NCBI RefSeq assembly: GCF_900103805.1
Contig: NZ_FNIB01000001.1
Span: 62,001 to 126,000, forward strand
Direction: 5' to 3'
DNA: 64,000 bases
Source: Cryobacterium flavum
Lineage (GTDB): Bacteria; Actinomycetota; Actinomycetes; Actinomycetales; Microbacteriaceae
Shown here: piece after piece, positions 1 to 9,187 of the stretch
How positions within the stretch are numbered: position 1 is the first letter of the stretch
How the letters are laid out: each line of letters opens with the position of its first letter
Translations under genes and position numbers: made by a program
Notes under the pieces: model-generated
Seen by the model: the letters and a program-made list of their open reading frames with translations, nothing else
Databases searched by the model: none
Told to the model about the DNA's origin: nothing

Positions 1-1
1 C

Positions 2-1072
2 GTGGCTGTTCTCCCCTACTCTTCGGGCACCACGGCGGCGCCGAAGGGCGTCATGCTGAGCCACCGCAACCTCGTGGCGAACGTGCAACAGGCCCGCGAT
101 CTGATCGGGGTTATTCCAGACGACAAAGTGCTCGCGCTGCTGCCGTTTTACCACATCTACGGAATGACGGTGCTGCTGAACCTCGCCTTCAAACAGCGGG
201 CCTCGCTGGTCACCATGGCCAAGTTCGACTTCGTCGAGTTTCTGCGCATGATCCAGGATCACCGCTGCAGCTACGTCTTTATCGCGCCGCCGATTGCGGT
301 GGCCGTGGCGAAGCATCCGCTAGTAGAGGAGTATGACCTGTCGAGCGTGCACACCATCCTCTCGGGGGCAGCCCCGCTCGACGGTGCTCTCGCCGCGGCG
401 GTGGCCACCCGGCTGGACTGCCGCATTCTGCAGGGCTACGGCATGACCGAGGTCAGCCCGGTGAGCCACCTGATTCCGATCGACGCGCCACACCTGTCGC
501 GCGCGTCCGTGGGAGTGACCGTGCCGAACATGGACTGCAAGCTCGTGTCGACCGAAACCGGCGAAGAGATCGAGATTCCCGAAGACGGGGTCAGCGAGCC
601 CGGTGAGCTGCTGGTGCGCGGCCCGAACGTGATGCTCGGCTACCTGAACAACGAGAAGGCCACCCGCGAGACCATCGACGCCGACGGATTTCTGCACACC
701 GGCGACATCGCCACGGTCAGTGCGCTCGGCGAGGTGACCATCGTCGATCGCAGCAAGGAGCTGATCAAGTACAAGGGCTACCAGATCGCTCCGGCCGAGC
801 TGGAAGCGCTGCTGCTCACCCACCCGCGCATCAAGGATGCCGCGGTGATCGGTGCAGCGGATGCCGACGGCCAGGAGATCCCGAAAGCCTTCGTCGTCGC
901 CGTGGCTGAGTCGGCGGTCACGGCCGAGGAGATCATGGCCTACGTCACCGAGCGGGTCGCCCCGCACAAGAAGGTGCGCGCGGTGGAATTCATCGACGCG
1001 ATCCCGAAGTCGGCGTCCGGCAAGATCCTGCGCAAGGACCTGCGCGCCAAGGAAAAGGCGGCCGCCGTCTAG
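2..1072 (+). CDS. Acyl-CoA synthetase (AMP-binding, 4-coumarate-CoA ligase-like), 5'-truncated
   Basis: This is the C-terminal 356 residues of an ANL-superfamily enzyme that activates a carboxylic acid as the acyl-adenylate and transfers it to CoA. The reading frame is open to the window edge, so the true start lies outside. The phosphate-binding motif SSGTTAAPKGV is at visible residues 7-17, the adenine-binding motif GYGMTE at 145-150, HTGDIA near 232, the hinge motif DRSKELIKYKG near 248, and the C-terminal PKSASGKILRKD near 335 with the catalytic Lys at about 341. The motifs fit 4-coumarate-CoA ligases and related aryl or fatty acid ligases; the substrate cannot be read. The next gene is convergent. 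Confidence 0.9.
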   Translation: MAVLPYSSGTTAAPKGVMLSHRNLVANVQQARDLIGVIPDDKVLALLPFYHIYGMTVLLNLAFKQRASLVTMAKFDFVEFLRMIQDHRCSYVFIAPPIAVAVAKHPLVEEYDLSSVHTILSGAAPLDGALAAAVATRLDCRILQGYGMTEVSPVSHLIPIDAPHLSRASVGVTVPNMDCKLVSTETGEEIEIPEDGVSEPGELLVRGPNVMLGYLNNEKATRETIDADGFLHTGDIATVSALGEVTIVDRSKELIKYKGYQIAPAELEALLLTHPRIKDAAVIGAADADGQEIPKAFVVAVAESAVTAEEIMAYVTERVAPHKKVRAVEFIDAIPKSASGKILRKDLRAKEKAAAV

Positions 1073-1158
1073 CCGTGCGGGCGAGCCAGTACCCGCTGCC
1101 GGACATACGGTTCCAATCGGGCATGCGCGCGACGCGACTTTTCACTTCGGTCTGACTT

Positions 1159-1187
1159 GCCCTCTCACTGAGAGCTGCAGTGAGGGC
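1159..1187. terminator. Hairpin between convergent genes
   Basis: An imperfect stem pairs GCCCTCTCACTG (1159-1170) with CAGTGAGGGC (1178-1187) with a two-base bulge. It lies between the stop of the acyl-CoA synthetase and the stop of the EEP gene. No strong T tract follows on either strand, so termination is inferred from position and stem only. Confidence 0.4.
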
Positions 1188-1214
1188 GCAGTGAAGACGT
1201 GTCAGGGATCGCTT

Positions 1215-2060
1215 TCACTTCTCACCTTTCGGAGGCGATGCCGCGAGATTGACGACGGCCTGCACCGCGGCGTGGTCCGACGGCCAGCCGCCGACATAGC
1301 GCTTCACGTTGATGGCGGCCTTGCGCACGGGGACGCCGGGCGTGACGAGGAGCCAGTCGATGCGTTTGAGATTGCGCTGCGGCGAGCGATAGTTCAAAAA
1401 CGTTCCCCACTCTTCGGTGAGACGTTCGTCTGCTGTGTTCCAGGCATCCAGAAGCAGGCCTTGGCCGGTTAGGCGGTCATAGGGGGCGGTATTCGCATCC
1501 GTATTGAAATCGCCGGTCACCACAGTGGGAAGCTGCGACGCCAACACGATGCGTCGAATTACGTCGGCGGATCGCAGCCGCGAGGTACGGGAGCGGTGGT
1601 CGAAGTGCGTGTTCACGGCCTGGAAATCGACGCCCATGGCGAGATCGTGAAAGACCGCGTCAACGACGACGCGCGGAGTGTGATTGCCCCACGAGGTGGA
1701 GCCCGGCCGCAACGGAGTGTCAGAGAGGGCCGTCTGCTTCCATTCGAGCACGCGCAGTCGACGTGAATCGTAGAAGATCGGGCAGCCTTCCCCGCCCTTG
1801 TTGGCTTCCCGGCCATATCCGATCGAGCGGTAAGGATCGCCGAGCGCGTGGCGCACGAAGTTCGCCTGGTCGAACAGTGCTTCTTGCACGCCGATCAGTG
1901 CGGGCTGTTCCGCCGCGAGCAGACGTTTCAGTATTGGCCGGCGGCGCACCCACCGATCGGGGCTGCGCGGGTTGAGATGCGGCAGGCGCCGACGGATGTT
2001 GAAACTCATGACATGCAAATCCGGCGCGGCGACGGGGCCGATGAGTGCGCTGTCTGTCAT
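1215..2060 (-). CDS. Endonuclease/exonuclease/phosphatase family protein
   Basis: This 281-residue protein has the metal-dependent EEP (DNase I-like) fold. Visible motifs in order are MSFNIR near residue 18, GVQEALFD with the catalytic Glu near 58, NTHFDH near 170, GDFNTD near 202 and the terminal SDHAAV. These supply the Glu, Asp, Asn and His residues typical of the family. There is no signal peptide. The family covers nucleases, phosphodiesterases and sphingomyelinase-like enzymes; cytosolic short members like this one are usually left as hydrolases of unknown substrate. It is divergent from purL with about 130 bp between the starts. An ATG start at 2060 is used because the N-terminus then begins just before the core strand. 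Confidence 0.85.
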   Translation of the reverse strand: MTDSALIGPVAAPDLHVMSFNIRRRLPHLNPRSPDRWVRRRPILKRLLAAEQPALIGVQEALFDQANFVRHALGDPYRSIGYGREANKGGEGCPIFYDSRRLRVLEWKQTALSDTPLRPGSTSWGNHTPRVVVDAVFHDLAMGVDFQAVNTHFDHRSRTSRLRSADVIRRIVLASQLPTVVTGDFNTDANTAPYDRLTGQGLLLDAWNTADERLTEEWGTFLNYRSPQRNLKRIDWLLVTPGVPVRKAAINVKRYVGGWPSDHAAVQAVVNLAASPPKGEK

Positions 2061-2189
2061 GGGACCAGCCTATGGCGAGCGTTGTACTCCCGATCCGCAG
2101 TAGGTCGCACGCAGCGCCACGCTGGCCGGGCGAGGCGACCGGTAGACTTGCCGGGTCAAGCATCCGCTATCTCGGGGAGAATTCCACAC

Positions 2190-4496
2190 GTGACCGCTGT
2201 TTCCAACACCTCTTCCCGCGGCGTCGCCGACACCGTTTCCAATGCCATTGCGACACCCGAGAAGGAGCAGCCCTACGGCGCGCTCGGGCTCAAGGCCGAT
2301 GAGTACGCGAAGATTCGCGAGATTCTGGGCCGCCGCCCCACGAGTGGCGAGCTTGCGATGTACTCGGTGATGTGGAGCGAGCACTGCTCCTACAAGAGCT
2401 CGAAGATGTACCTGCGCCAGTTCGGCGACAAAGTCACCCCCGCCATGAAGAAGAACCTTATGGTCGGAATGGGCGAGAACGCCGGCGTGCTTGACGTCGG
2501 CGAGGGCTGGGCCGTCACCTTCAAGATCGAATCGCACAACCACCCCTCCTACATTGAGCCGTTCCAGGGCGCCGCCACCGGCGTCGGCGGCATCGTGCGC
2601 GACATTATCTCGATGGGCGCCCGCCCGGTCGCCGTGATGGATGCCCTGCGTTTCGGCGACATCACCGACCCCGACACCGCCCGTGTCGTACACGGCGTGG
2701 TCTCTGGCATCAGCTTCTACGGCAACTGCCTCGGCCTGCCCAACATCGGCGGCGAAACCGTGTTCGACCGGGTCTACCAGGGCAACCCGCTGGTCAATGC
2801 GCTCTCGGTCGGCGTGCTGCGCCACGAAGACCTGCACCTGGCCAACGCCCGCGGCGTCGGCAACCAGGTCGTGCTGTTTGGAGCCCGCACCGGCGGCGAC
2901 GGCATTGGCGGGGCATCCATTCTCGCCTCCGACACGTTCAGCGCCGGCGGCCCGACCAAGCGCCCCGCAGTACAGGTCGGCGACCCGTTCGCCGAGAAGG
3001 TACTCATCGAGTGCTGCCTCGAACTGTTTGCCGGCAAGCTCGTCGAGGGAATTCAAGACCTCGGCGCGGCCGGCATCAGCTGCGCCACTTCTGAGCTCGC
3101 CTCCAACGGCGACGGCGGCATGTTCATCGAACTCGAGAAGGTGCTGCTGCGCGACCCCACGCTCACCGCCGAAGAGATTCTGATGAGCGAGAGCCAGGAA
3201 CGCATGATGGCGATCGTCACTCCCGAGAAGCTCGAGGGCTTTCTCGCCGTCACCACCAAGTGGGACGTGGAAACCAGCGTGCTCGGCGAGGTCACCGACA
3301 CCGGCCGCCTTATCATCAACTGGCACGGCGAAGAAATCGTCAACGTGCTGCCACGCACCGTGGCCGTCGACGGCCCGGTCTACGAGCGTCCGCTCGCGTA
3401 CCCGACCTGGATCGACGCCCTGCAGGCCGACACCGCCTCCGTACTTCCCCGCGCGCTCGACGGCGAGACCCTGCGCGAGCAGTTCCTTGACCTGCTCGGC
3501 TCGCCGAACCTGGCCGACCCGAGCTGGATCACCGACCAGTACGACCACTACGTGCAGGGCAACACGGCGCTCTCCTTTCCCGACGACGGCGGCATGATCC
3601 GCGTCGACGAAGAGAGCGGGCTCGGTTTCGCGATCGCGACCGACGCGAACGGCCGCTACTGCCAGCTCGACCCGTACCGCGGCGCGCAGCTGGCCCTCGC
3701 CGAGGCATACCGCAACGTCGCCGCGACCGGCGCCGTTCCGGCCGGCGTCAGTGACTGCCTCAACTTCGGCTCCCCCGAGAACCCCGAGGTCATGTGGCAG
3801 TTCCGTGAAGCCGTAACGGCCCTCGCCGACGGATGCCTGGAGCTCGAGATTCCCGTCACCGGCGGCAACGTGTCGTTCTACAACCAGACCGGCGACCAGC
3901 CCATTCACCCCACCCCGGTCGTGGCCGTGCTCGGCGTGATCGACGACGTCGCCCGCCGCATTCCGAGCGGCTGGCAGGACGACGGGCACAACATCTACCT
4001 GCTCGGCGAGACCCGCCTCGAGCTCGACGGTTCGGCCTGGGCCGGCGTCGTGCACAACCACCTTGGCGGAACGCCGCCGGTCGTGGATCTCGGCCGCGAG
4101 AAGGCCCTGGCCCGCCTGCTGCACGCCGCCTCGAAGGAAGCCCTCATCGACAGCGCCCACGACTTGAGCGAGGGCGGGCTCGCCCAGGCCCTCGCCGAAG
4201 CCGTCATGCGCTTTGGAGTGGGCGCGCGCGTCTGGCTGGGTGACATTCTGGATCGGGACGGGGTGGACGCATCCACTGCCCTGTTCTCCGAATCGGCCGG
4301 TCGCGTCATCGTTTCGGTGCCGCGCGAAGACGACGTGAAGTTCCTGGGCCTCTGCGCCGGCCGCTACATTCCGGTGCTGCGCATCGGAGTGACGGACAAC
4401 ACCCTGCACGCCCTCGAGGTACAGGACGTCTTCGCTGCGACTCTCTCCGAGATGCGCAATCGTCACCAATCCCCTCTCCCCGCCGCCTTCGCCTAA
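2190..4496 (+). CDS. purL: Phosphoribosylformylglycinamidine synthase subunit PurL
   Basis: PurL makes FGAM from FGAR, ATP and ammonia in de novo purine synthesis, working with PurS and PurQ, which are not in the window. The frame is open from 1848, but a GTG at 2190 preceded by GGGGAG (2174-2179) gives 768 residues, the normal length of the small bacterial PurL. The conserved [10 protein letters not shown] motif is at residues 62-71, [13 protein letters not shown] near 112, glycine-rich ATP-binding segments in both halves, and [13 protein letters not shown] in the C-terminal half. The gene ends just before palindromic repeat copy 1, which probably terminates it. The 882-residue version of the frame overlaps the divergent EEP gene and is not needed. 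Confidence 0.97.
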   Translation: MTAVSNTSSRGVADTVSNAIATPEKEQPYGALGLKADEYAKIREILGRRPTSGELAMYSVMWSEHCSYKSSKMYLRQFGDKVTPAMKKNLMVGMGENAGVLDVGEGWAVTFKIESHNHPSYIEPFQGAATGVGGIVRDIISMGARPVAVMDALRFGDITDPDTARVVHGVVSGISFYGNCLGLPNIGGETVFDRVYQGNPLVNALSVGVLRHEDLHLANARGVGNQVVLFGARTGGDGIGGASILASDTFSAGGPTKRPAVQVGDPFAEKVLIECCLELFAGKLVEGIQDLGAAGISCATSELASNGDGGMFIELEKVLLRDPTLTAEEILMSESQERMMAIVTPEKLEGFLAVTTKWDVETSVLGEVTDTGRLIINWHGEEIVNVLPRTVAVDGPVYERPLAYPTWIDALQADTASVLPRALDGETLREQFLDLLGSPNLADPSWITDQYDHYVQGNTALSFPDDGGMIRVDEESGLGFAIATDANGRYCQLDPYRGAQLALAEAYRNVAATGAVPAGVSDCLNFGSPENPEVMWQFREAVTALADGCLELEIPVTGGNVSFYNQTGDQPIHPTPVVAVLGVIDDVARRIPSGWQDDGHNIYLLGETRLELDGSAWAGVVHNHLGGTPPVVDLGREKALARLLHAASKEALIDSAHDLSEGGLAQALAEAVMRFGVGARVWLGDILDRDGVDASTALFSESAGRVIVSVPREDDVKFLGLCAGRYIPVLRIGVTDNTLHALEVQDVFAATLSEMRNRHQSPLPAAFA

Positions 4497-4506
4497 CTCC
4501 CCAGCT

Positions 4507-4567
4507 CGCGAGAGCGCAAAAAGTGCCCGATTGAGAAGCCCAATCGGGCACTTTTTGCGCTCTCGCG
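4507..4567. repeat. Palindromic repeat copy 1 (bidirectional terminator)
   Basis: Two perfect 27-bp inverted arms (4507-4533 and 4541-4567) flank a 7-base loop. The inner stem GTGCCCGATTG/CAATCGGGCAC is bordered by AAAAA on one side and TTTTT on the other, so each strand reads as an A tract, GC-rich stem and T tract. That is the layout of a bidirectional intrinsic terminator. It lies 11 bp after the purL stop. Three close copies occur at 5544-5606, 6684-6746 and 22221-22275. Confidence 0.9.
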
Positions 4568-4588
4568 AACCTGAACGAGCTTTGGGGT

Positions 4589-5572
4589 GTGGATAACTCA
4601 TTTGACACCAAGACGGCGCGACACACTGTTGGCATGAATCGAGCTCGCAGGCTGCCGCTGGACTTCGAGGGGCGTCCATTCAGCACGGCCGAAGGCAGTG
4701 ACGCGGGCCTGTCCAAGAAGCGGATGCGCGCGTCCGACCTAGCGCGCCCCTTTCCTGCAACGCGCACCCCGCGTGCAGATAGCAGCTCGGCAGACCTTCT
4801 CATCCGCGCCTACGCACAGCGGATGTCCGAATCAGACTTCTTCAGCCATGTGACGGCTGCGCGCGTGCACGGGCTCCCGATGCCTTTTGCCGTTGAACAC
4901 ACGCAAACTATTCATGTCTCGACGGAGGAACCCACCCTGCGCGACCGGGTACTCGGTGTCCGCGGCCACCATGTCGCACCCAAGACGGTCACCGTCGTTG
5001 CGGTGCGCGGCGTGCGCGTCACAAGTGCGGTGGACACCTGGTGCCAGCTGTCCACCATGCTTGGGCTCGACGACCTCATCCGGATTGGCGACACGCTCGT
5101 GCGCCGCAAGCATCCGTTCGCCGAGATGCGTGACCTGCTCGCCGCCGTTCGACGGTATTCGGGGCGACGGGGCGTCAAGCTGCTGCGCGAGGCGCTGATC
5201 TGGATACGACCCGGCGTCGATTCACCCCGCGAGACCGACCTGCGGCTGCTCATCGTGCGGGCCAGCCTGCCCGAACCGGAGGTCAATGCCATCATCATGA
5301 GTCGCACCGGGGTGAAGCTCGCCACCGGCGACCTGGTCTTTCGCCGATATCGTGTTCTGCTCGAGTACGACGGCGGGCAGCATCGCACCGACGAGAACCA
5401 GTTCCACTGGGATGTTGACCGCCTCGACGCGCTCATGGAGGAGAGGTGGCGGGTGATCCGCATCAACAAATCCCACCTCCACAATCCCCCAGAGGTGATC
5501 CGCAGAGTAACGGTGGCGCTCATGGCCGGTGGCTGGCGTCCTGTCGCGAAAGCGCAAAAAGTGCCCGATTGA
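4589..5572 (+). CDS. DUF559-type endonuclease-like protein
   Basis: The protein has up to 327 residues; an ATG at 4634 (codon 16) is an equally possible start and neither has a clear ribosome site. Its middle resembles AbiEi-like or transcriptional-regulator-like proteins common in Actinobacteria (FFSHVTAARVHGLPMP near residue 85). Its C-terminal part, around residues 245-295, contains LLEYDGGQHRTDENQFHWD and RWRVIRINKSHL, typical of the DUF559/Vsr-like PD-(D/E)XK endonuclease fold. Function is unknown; such genes are frequent solitary genes in Microbacteriaceae. The last eight codons and the stop come from palindromic repeat copy 2, so the repeat has become part of the coding sequence. The gene is flanked by repeat copies on both sides. 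Confidence 0.75.
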   Translation: MDNSFDTKTARHTVGMNRARRLPLDFEGRPFSTAEGSDAGLSKKRMRASDLARPFPATRTPRADSSSADLLIRAYAQRMSESDFFSHVTAARVHGLPMPFAVEHTQTIHVSTEEPTLRDRVLGVRGHHVAPKTVTVVAVRGVRVTSAVDTWCQLSTMLGLDDLIRIGDTLVRRKHPFAEMRDLLAAVRRYSGRRGVKLLREALIWIRPGVDSPRETDLRLLIVRASLPEPEVNAIIMSRTGVKLATGDLVFRRYRVLLEYDGGQHRTDENQFHWDVDRLDALMEERWRVIRINKSHLHNPPEVIRRVTVALMAGGWRPVAKAQKVPD

Positions 5573-5606
5573 GAGGCCCAATCGGGCACTTTTTGCGCCT
5601 TCGCGA
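5544..5606. repeat. Palindromic repeat copy 2 (bidirectional terminator)
   Basis: Inverted arms of 28 bp (5544-5571 and 5579-5606) match with one mismatch around a 7-base loop, AGAGGCC. The core is the same as copy 1, including the A and T tracts beside the GC stem. It lies between the convergent DUF559-like and aldo/keto reductase genes and overlaps the 3' end of the former. Confidence 0.9.
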
Positions 5607-5619
5607 GGAACGAGAGTCG

Positions 5620-6630
5620 CTACTCGCGACCGGCTGAGACCCACTGGGGGTTGAATGATCGGGCCGCGACGATGCGGTCCGCGAGCGCGTCCAAGCGCGC
5701 TACGTGTGCGGCATCGAGACGGATGTTCGTGGCCGCGAGATTTTCGTCCACTCGCTCGGTGAAACGCGACCCGGGGATCGGGGACAGAGCAAGCCCGAGG
5801 GTACGACCCTTGTCATAGAGCCAGGCAAGCGCGACCTGCGCTGGTGAAACTGCCGCCTCGCGAGCCACCGCGATCACCTCGTCGAGAATGGGCTGGTTGG
5901 CGGCGAGGGCATCCGGGGTGAACCGGGGAAACTTATGCCGCCCGTCTGCATCAGTGAGCGCGCTGCGGTCGAATCGCCCGGTGAGCCACTGGCGACCCAG
6001 AGGCGAATACGGGACGAACCCGACGCCCAACTCGATCGCGGTAGGGACAACGTGCCGCTCGACGTCTCGGCTGATAATGCTCCACTCGGACTGCACTGCG
6101 GCGATCGGGTGAATGGCGGCAGCGCGGCGCAGCTCGTCACCAGTCGGTTCGGAGAGACCGATGTGGCGAATCTTGCCCGCCTGAACCAGTTCGGCGAGGG
6201 CCCCGACGGTCTCTTCGATGGGCACGTCGGGGTCGACCCGGTGCTGGTAGTAGAGGTCCAGGTGGTCGGTGGCGAGGCGCGCGAGGCTCAGATCGATCTG
6301 CTCGAACACGTAGGCACGATCACCACGGATGCCGCGTGCACCGATTCCCCCGCCCGAAAGGATGCCGAACTTGCTCGCCAGCTGCACCTCATCGCGTCGG
6401 GTGGCGATCAATCGGGCAATGGTGCGTTCGCTCAACCCGTTGCCGTAGACGTTGGCCGTGTCGATGAAGGTGAGGCCCGAGTCAACGGCGTGCGTCAGCG
6501 TGCGCAGGGCATCGTCGGGATCGATCGGGCCGTAGACCGGCGTGAGCGACATGCCTCCATAGCCCTGCGGGCTGACGGTGAGTCCGTCTCCCAGTGTGAC
6601 TGCGGTCTGGATGGCGGGCGATGAAGTCAT
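5620..6630 (-). CDS. Aldo/keto reductase
   Basis: This 336-residue NADPH-dependent oxidoreductase has the AKR TIM-barrel fold. The catalytic tetrad is visible: Asp and Tyr in DTANVYGNGLSE, Lys in QLASKFG and His in YYQHRVDPDVP. The segment YSPLGRQWLTGRF fits the YhdN/IolS-like group of bacterial AKRs. The frame is open to 7014, but the ATG at 6630 starts the family's usual N-terminus; the longer frame would read through repeat copy 3 and the end of the next gene. The substrate is unknown. It is third or fourth on a minus-strand set (EamA, chorismate mutase, SDR, AKR), although the repeat upstream probably separates it transcriptionally. Confidence 0.92.
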   Translation of the reverse strand: MTSSPAIQTAVTLGDGLTVSPQGYGGMSLTPVYGPIDPDDALRTLTHAVDSGLTFIDTANVYGNGLSERTIARLIATRRDEVQLASKFGILSGGGIGARGIRGDRAYVFEQIDLSLARLATDHLDLYYQHRVDPDVPIEETVGALAELVQAGKIRHIGLSEPTGDELRRAAAIHPIAAVQSEWSIISRDVERHVVPTAIELGVGFVPYSPLGRQWLTGRFDRSALTDADGRHKFPRFTPDALAANQPILDEVIAVAREAAVSPAQVALAWLYDKGRTLGLALSPIPGSRFTERVDENLAATNIRLDAAHVARLDALADRIVAARSFNPQWVSAGRE

Positions 6631-6683
6631 CTTGTCAGGATAGCCGCGCGGTGCCTCGGGGTCCCTCGTGTTACGTGCCGTCT

Positions 6684-6746
6684 CACGAGAGCGCAAAAAA
6701 TGCCCGATTGAGAGGTCCAATCGGGCACTTTTTGCGCTTTCGCGTG
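6684..6746. repeat. Palindromic repeat copy 3 (bidirectional terminator)
   Basis: Inverted arms around loop AGAGGTC share the GCCCGATTG/CAATCGGGC core with copies 1, 2 and 4. One arm has AAAAAA-TGCCC where the others have AAAAA-GTGCCC. It sits downstream of the SDR stop at 6752 and upstream of the AKR start at 6630, both on the minus strand. It would therefore end SDR transcription and insulate the AKR. Confidence 0.88.
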
Positions 6747-6751
6747 AACAC

Positions 6752-7675
6752 CTAGAGGAACGGCTCGCCGATGAGGGTCTCAGCTCGCTCCCAGAGACGA
6801 CTCGCGACCGCTCGGTCTCGGGAGGTGCGGGTCGCCGGCTGACGGGTTGGCGCACCGCGGGTGAGCAGGCGCGGGCCGAAGTAGTCGCCGCCGTGGGCAT
6901 CCGGGTCGATCGCGGCACGCACTGTCGACCAGGCTCCGTGATGCTTGCCCTGCGCGCCGACCAGCGTTTGCAGGCCGTCGATGACCCGCTTGGCCGGGGT
7001 GATTTCGTTGACACCGGGAAGGGTGGGGGTCAACCCCGAAATCGAATATCCCGGATGCGCCACCAGCGACTGCACCATGCCCGCCCCATTGGCCCGCAAC
7101 CGTCGATCGAGCTCGAACCCGAACACCTGCATTGCGATCTTGGACTGCGCGTACGCCTTCCACCCGTTATACGTGGTGGCCAGCTGCAAATCGTCAAGCG
7201 AGGAATCCATCAGCCGGGAGATCAGCGACCCGAGGGACACGACCCGGCTGCCGGGAGTACGCCGCAAGGCCATGAGCGACCCCGCAGTCAAAGCAAAATG
7301 CCCGAGAAAGTTCGTCGCAAAGACCAGCTCGTTGCCGTCGAGGCTCACGGCGCGATCCGTCGGCGGGTGCACGATTCCAGCGTTGAGAATCAGGCCGTCG
7401 AGGCGAGGAAAAGCGCGCAGGGTTTCGCTGACGTCGCGAACTGACTGCAGATCGGCGACATCGAGCTGCAACACCGAAACGGATGCCCCCGCCACGCGGG
7501 CGCGAATCGCCGAGGCCGCGGCATCCGCTTTCACCGGGTTACGGCAGGCGAGCACGACGTGGGCGCCCGCGCCGGCGAGCTGCTCGCTAGTGAAGTAGCC
7601 GAGGCCGGCGTTGGCACCGGTGACGACAAAGGTCTTGCCGGTCTGGTCGGGCAGAGCCCGCGGGTTCCAGTTCAT
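6752..7675 (-). CDS. SDR family NAD(P)-dependent oxidoreductase
   Basis: This 307-residue protein is a classical short-chain dehydrogenase with the protochlorophyllide/retinol reductase-like layout. The cofactor motif TGANAGLGY is near residue 17, the NAG motif is in LILNAGIV near residue 93, and the active-site YAQSK is near residue 175, giving an intact Tyr-x-x-x-Lys pair. The C-terminal extension beyond residue 240 is usual for this group. The ATG at 7675 follows the chorismate mutase gene by about 80 bp. The substrate is unknown. Confidence 0.9.
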   Translation of the reverse strand: MNWNPRALPDQTGKTFVVTGANAGLGYFTSEQLAGAGAHVVLACRNPVKADAAASAIRARVAGASVSVLQLDVADLQSVRDVSETLRAFPRLDGLILNAGIVHPPTDRAVSLDGNELVFATNFLGHFALTAGSLMALRRTPGSRVVSLGSLISRLMDSSLDDLQLATTYNGWKAYAQSKIAMQVFGFELDRRLRANGAGMVQSLVAHPGYSISGLTPTLPGVNEITPAKRVIDGLQTLVGAQGKHHGAWSTVRAAIDPDAHGGDYFGPRLLTRGAPTRQPATRTSRDRAVASRLWERAETLIGEPFL

Positions 7676-7756
7676 GAGTCCTGCTCGGCGACGAGCTGAC
7701 GCCCGAAAACGTCTGTCTCGACGGTCACAGCGCCGAGATCTCCGAGCCGGCGGGAG

Positions 7757-8224
7757 TCACGACGCCGAGCTCGGTACGTGCGCGGTCGGCGGGTGCGGAA
7801 GCGGGTGCGGCTGCGCGGGAGCGGCCTGCTCGGCGACAGCAGCGGAAGTCGGCGCAGAGCCGGCGGCCCGCCCCGGCTGCACAGCATCCCCACCGGCGAT
7901 CTTCACGTGGTGGTGGATGACCTCGGCGATGATGAAATTGAGAAACTTCTCGGCGAAGGCCGGGTCGAGATGGGCCTCCTCGGCGAGGCCGCGCAGCCGA
8001 TCGATCTGCATGAGTTCACGCGCCGGGTCGGCGGCCGGCAGCCCGTGCGCTGCCTTGAGCCGCCCAACTTGCTGGGTGAACTTGAATCGCTCGGCCAGCA
8101 GATGAATGAGCGCGGCGTCGATATTGTCGATGCTTTCGCGAATGCTGTGCAGCTGCGCAATCGCAGCAGCGTCAGCGTCGCCGGGTAACTCCTCGTGTAC
8201 GACCATACTTTTACGATAATGCAT
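7757..8224 (-). CDS. Chorismate mutase (AroQ type)
   Basis: This 155-residue protein is read as an all-helical AroQ chorismate mutase, which converts chorismate to prephenate for Phe and Tyr synthesis. The helical core runs from about residue 25 to 105: IRESIDNIDAALIHLLAERF, then QVGRLKAAHGLPAADPAREL and a helix ending FIIAEVIHHH, with the Arg, Lys and Glu residues expected in the pocket. An ATG at 8206 is an alternative start. After residue ~108 there is a low-complexity Ala/Pro/His-rich tail of about 45 residues that the fold does not need. The gene starts 4 bp after the EamA stop, so the two are probably co-transcribed. Confidence 0.85.
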   Translation of the reverse strand: MHYRKSMVVHEELPGDADAAAIAQLHSIRESIDNIDAALIHLLAERFKFTQQVGRLKAAHGLPAADPARELMQIDRLRGLAEEAHLDPAFAEKFLNFIIAEVIHHHVKIAGGDAVQPGRAAGSAPTSAAVAEQAAPAQPHPLPHPPTAHVPSSAS

Positions 8225-8227
8225 GGC

Positions 8228-9187
8228 CTAAGCGGATGCCGCCGCCTCCCGGCCGCCGGGCCGCAGCCAGCTGAATCGCAAGCGTTTCTGCGTCAGCAGG
8301 ATGCCGAGCAGCACCAACAGCGCCCCGGTCGGCTCGTGCCAGGAGAATGTTTCGGCCAGCACGAGCACCCCCAGCACCACGCCAACGACGGGCGTCACGT
8401 AGGTAACCGTGGACGCGTTGGTAGGCCCCCAGGCGCGCAGAACGTTGATGTTCCAGATGTAGGCCAGGCCGGTGCCGAGCGCGCCGAGGGCCAGCAGGCA
8501 CAGCACGATCGGCAGCGTCAGGTGCACCGGGCTCGAGGCCAGAACTGGGGTGAGCAGCAGCATGATCCCGCCAGCGATGCCGATATTGAGAAAGGCGAAC
8601 GTGCTCGCGGCAATTGGGCGCCCACTCAGAAACCGGCGGGTGTAGCCGAAGGTGAAGCCGTAGCAGACCGCAGCGCCGAGGCAGGCGAGCTGGCCCCAGA
8701 GGTCGCCGGTGAGCGAGGAATATTGCCAGGGCCCGATGATCACGACGACACCGATGATGCCGAGCACGACACCGGCCACCTGCGCACGCACGAGCTTCTC
8801 CACCCGAAACGCGAGTGTCGCCATGAGCGCGGTCATGATCGGCGTGACGGCGTTGTAGATGCTCGCGAGGCTCGAGGAGACGTACTGCTCGGCCCAGGCG
8901 AAGAGCAGGTGTGGAATCACGCATCCGCTAATTGCAATCACCAGAAAGTGCAGCCACACCACGCCTTCCCGCGGCAGTACCGGCCCGTTGCCTATGCGCG
9001 GCCGGTTCACCAGCACGATCAGCCCCAGGGTCAGTCCGCCGAGCACGAGCCGCGACCAGGCGATCTGCCCGAAGCTGACTCCGTCGAGGGCGATCTTCAT
9101 GAACAGAAAACTCGAGCCCCAGATCAGCCCCATACCGAGAAATTGCAGCAGGATGAGGCTCTTGCTGGCGGGAGGGGTCGGGGACAC
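8228..9187 (-). CDS. EamA/DMT-family transporter
   Basis: This 319-residue protein has two EamA repeats and about ten predicted membrane helices. The start region LGMGLIWGSSFLFMKIAL is the classic first helix of drug/metabolite exporters. The second repeat contains ALGTGLAYIWNINVLRAWG and ends in a short basic tail. Such proteins export amino acids or small metabolites across the cell membrane; the substrate cannot be named. The start codon is GTG. It is followed immediately by the chorismate mutase gene. Confidence 0.9.
   Translation of the reverse strand: MSPTPPASKSLILLQFLGMGLIWGSSFLFMKIALDGVSFGQIAWSRLVLGGLTLGLIVLVNRPRIGNGPVLPREGVVWLHFLVIAISGCVIPHLLFAWAEQYVSSSLASIYNAVTPIMTALMATLAFRVEKLVRAQVAGVVLGIIGVVVIIGPWQYSSLTGDLWGQLACLGAAVCYGFTFGYTRRFLSGRPIAASTFAFLNIGIAGGIMLLLTPVLASSPVHLTLPIVLCLLALGALGTGLAYIWNINVLRAWGPTNASTVTYVTPVVGVVLGVLVLAETFSWHEPTGALLVLLGILLTQKRLRFSWLRPGGREAAASA

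Noticed and set aside
2070..4679. 869-codon open frame antisense to purL
   Set aside because: It is the mirror of a certain gene in high-GC DNA, has no family features and would cover the purL start region. It is a codon-bias shadow.
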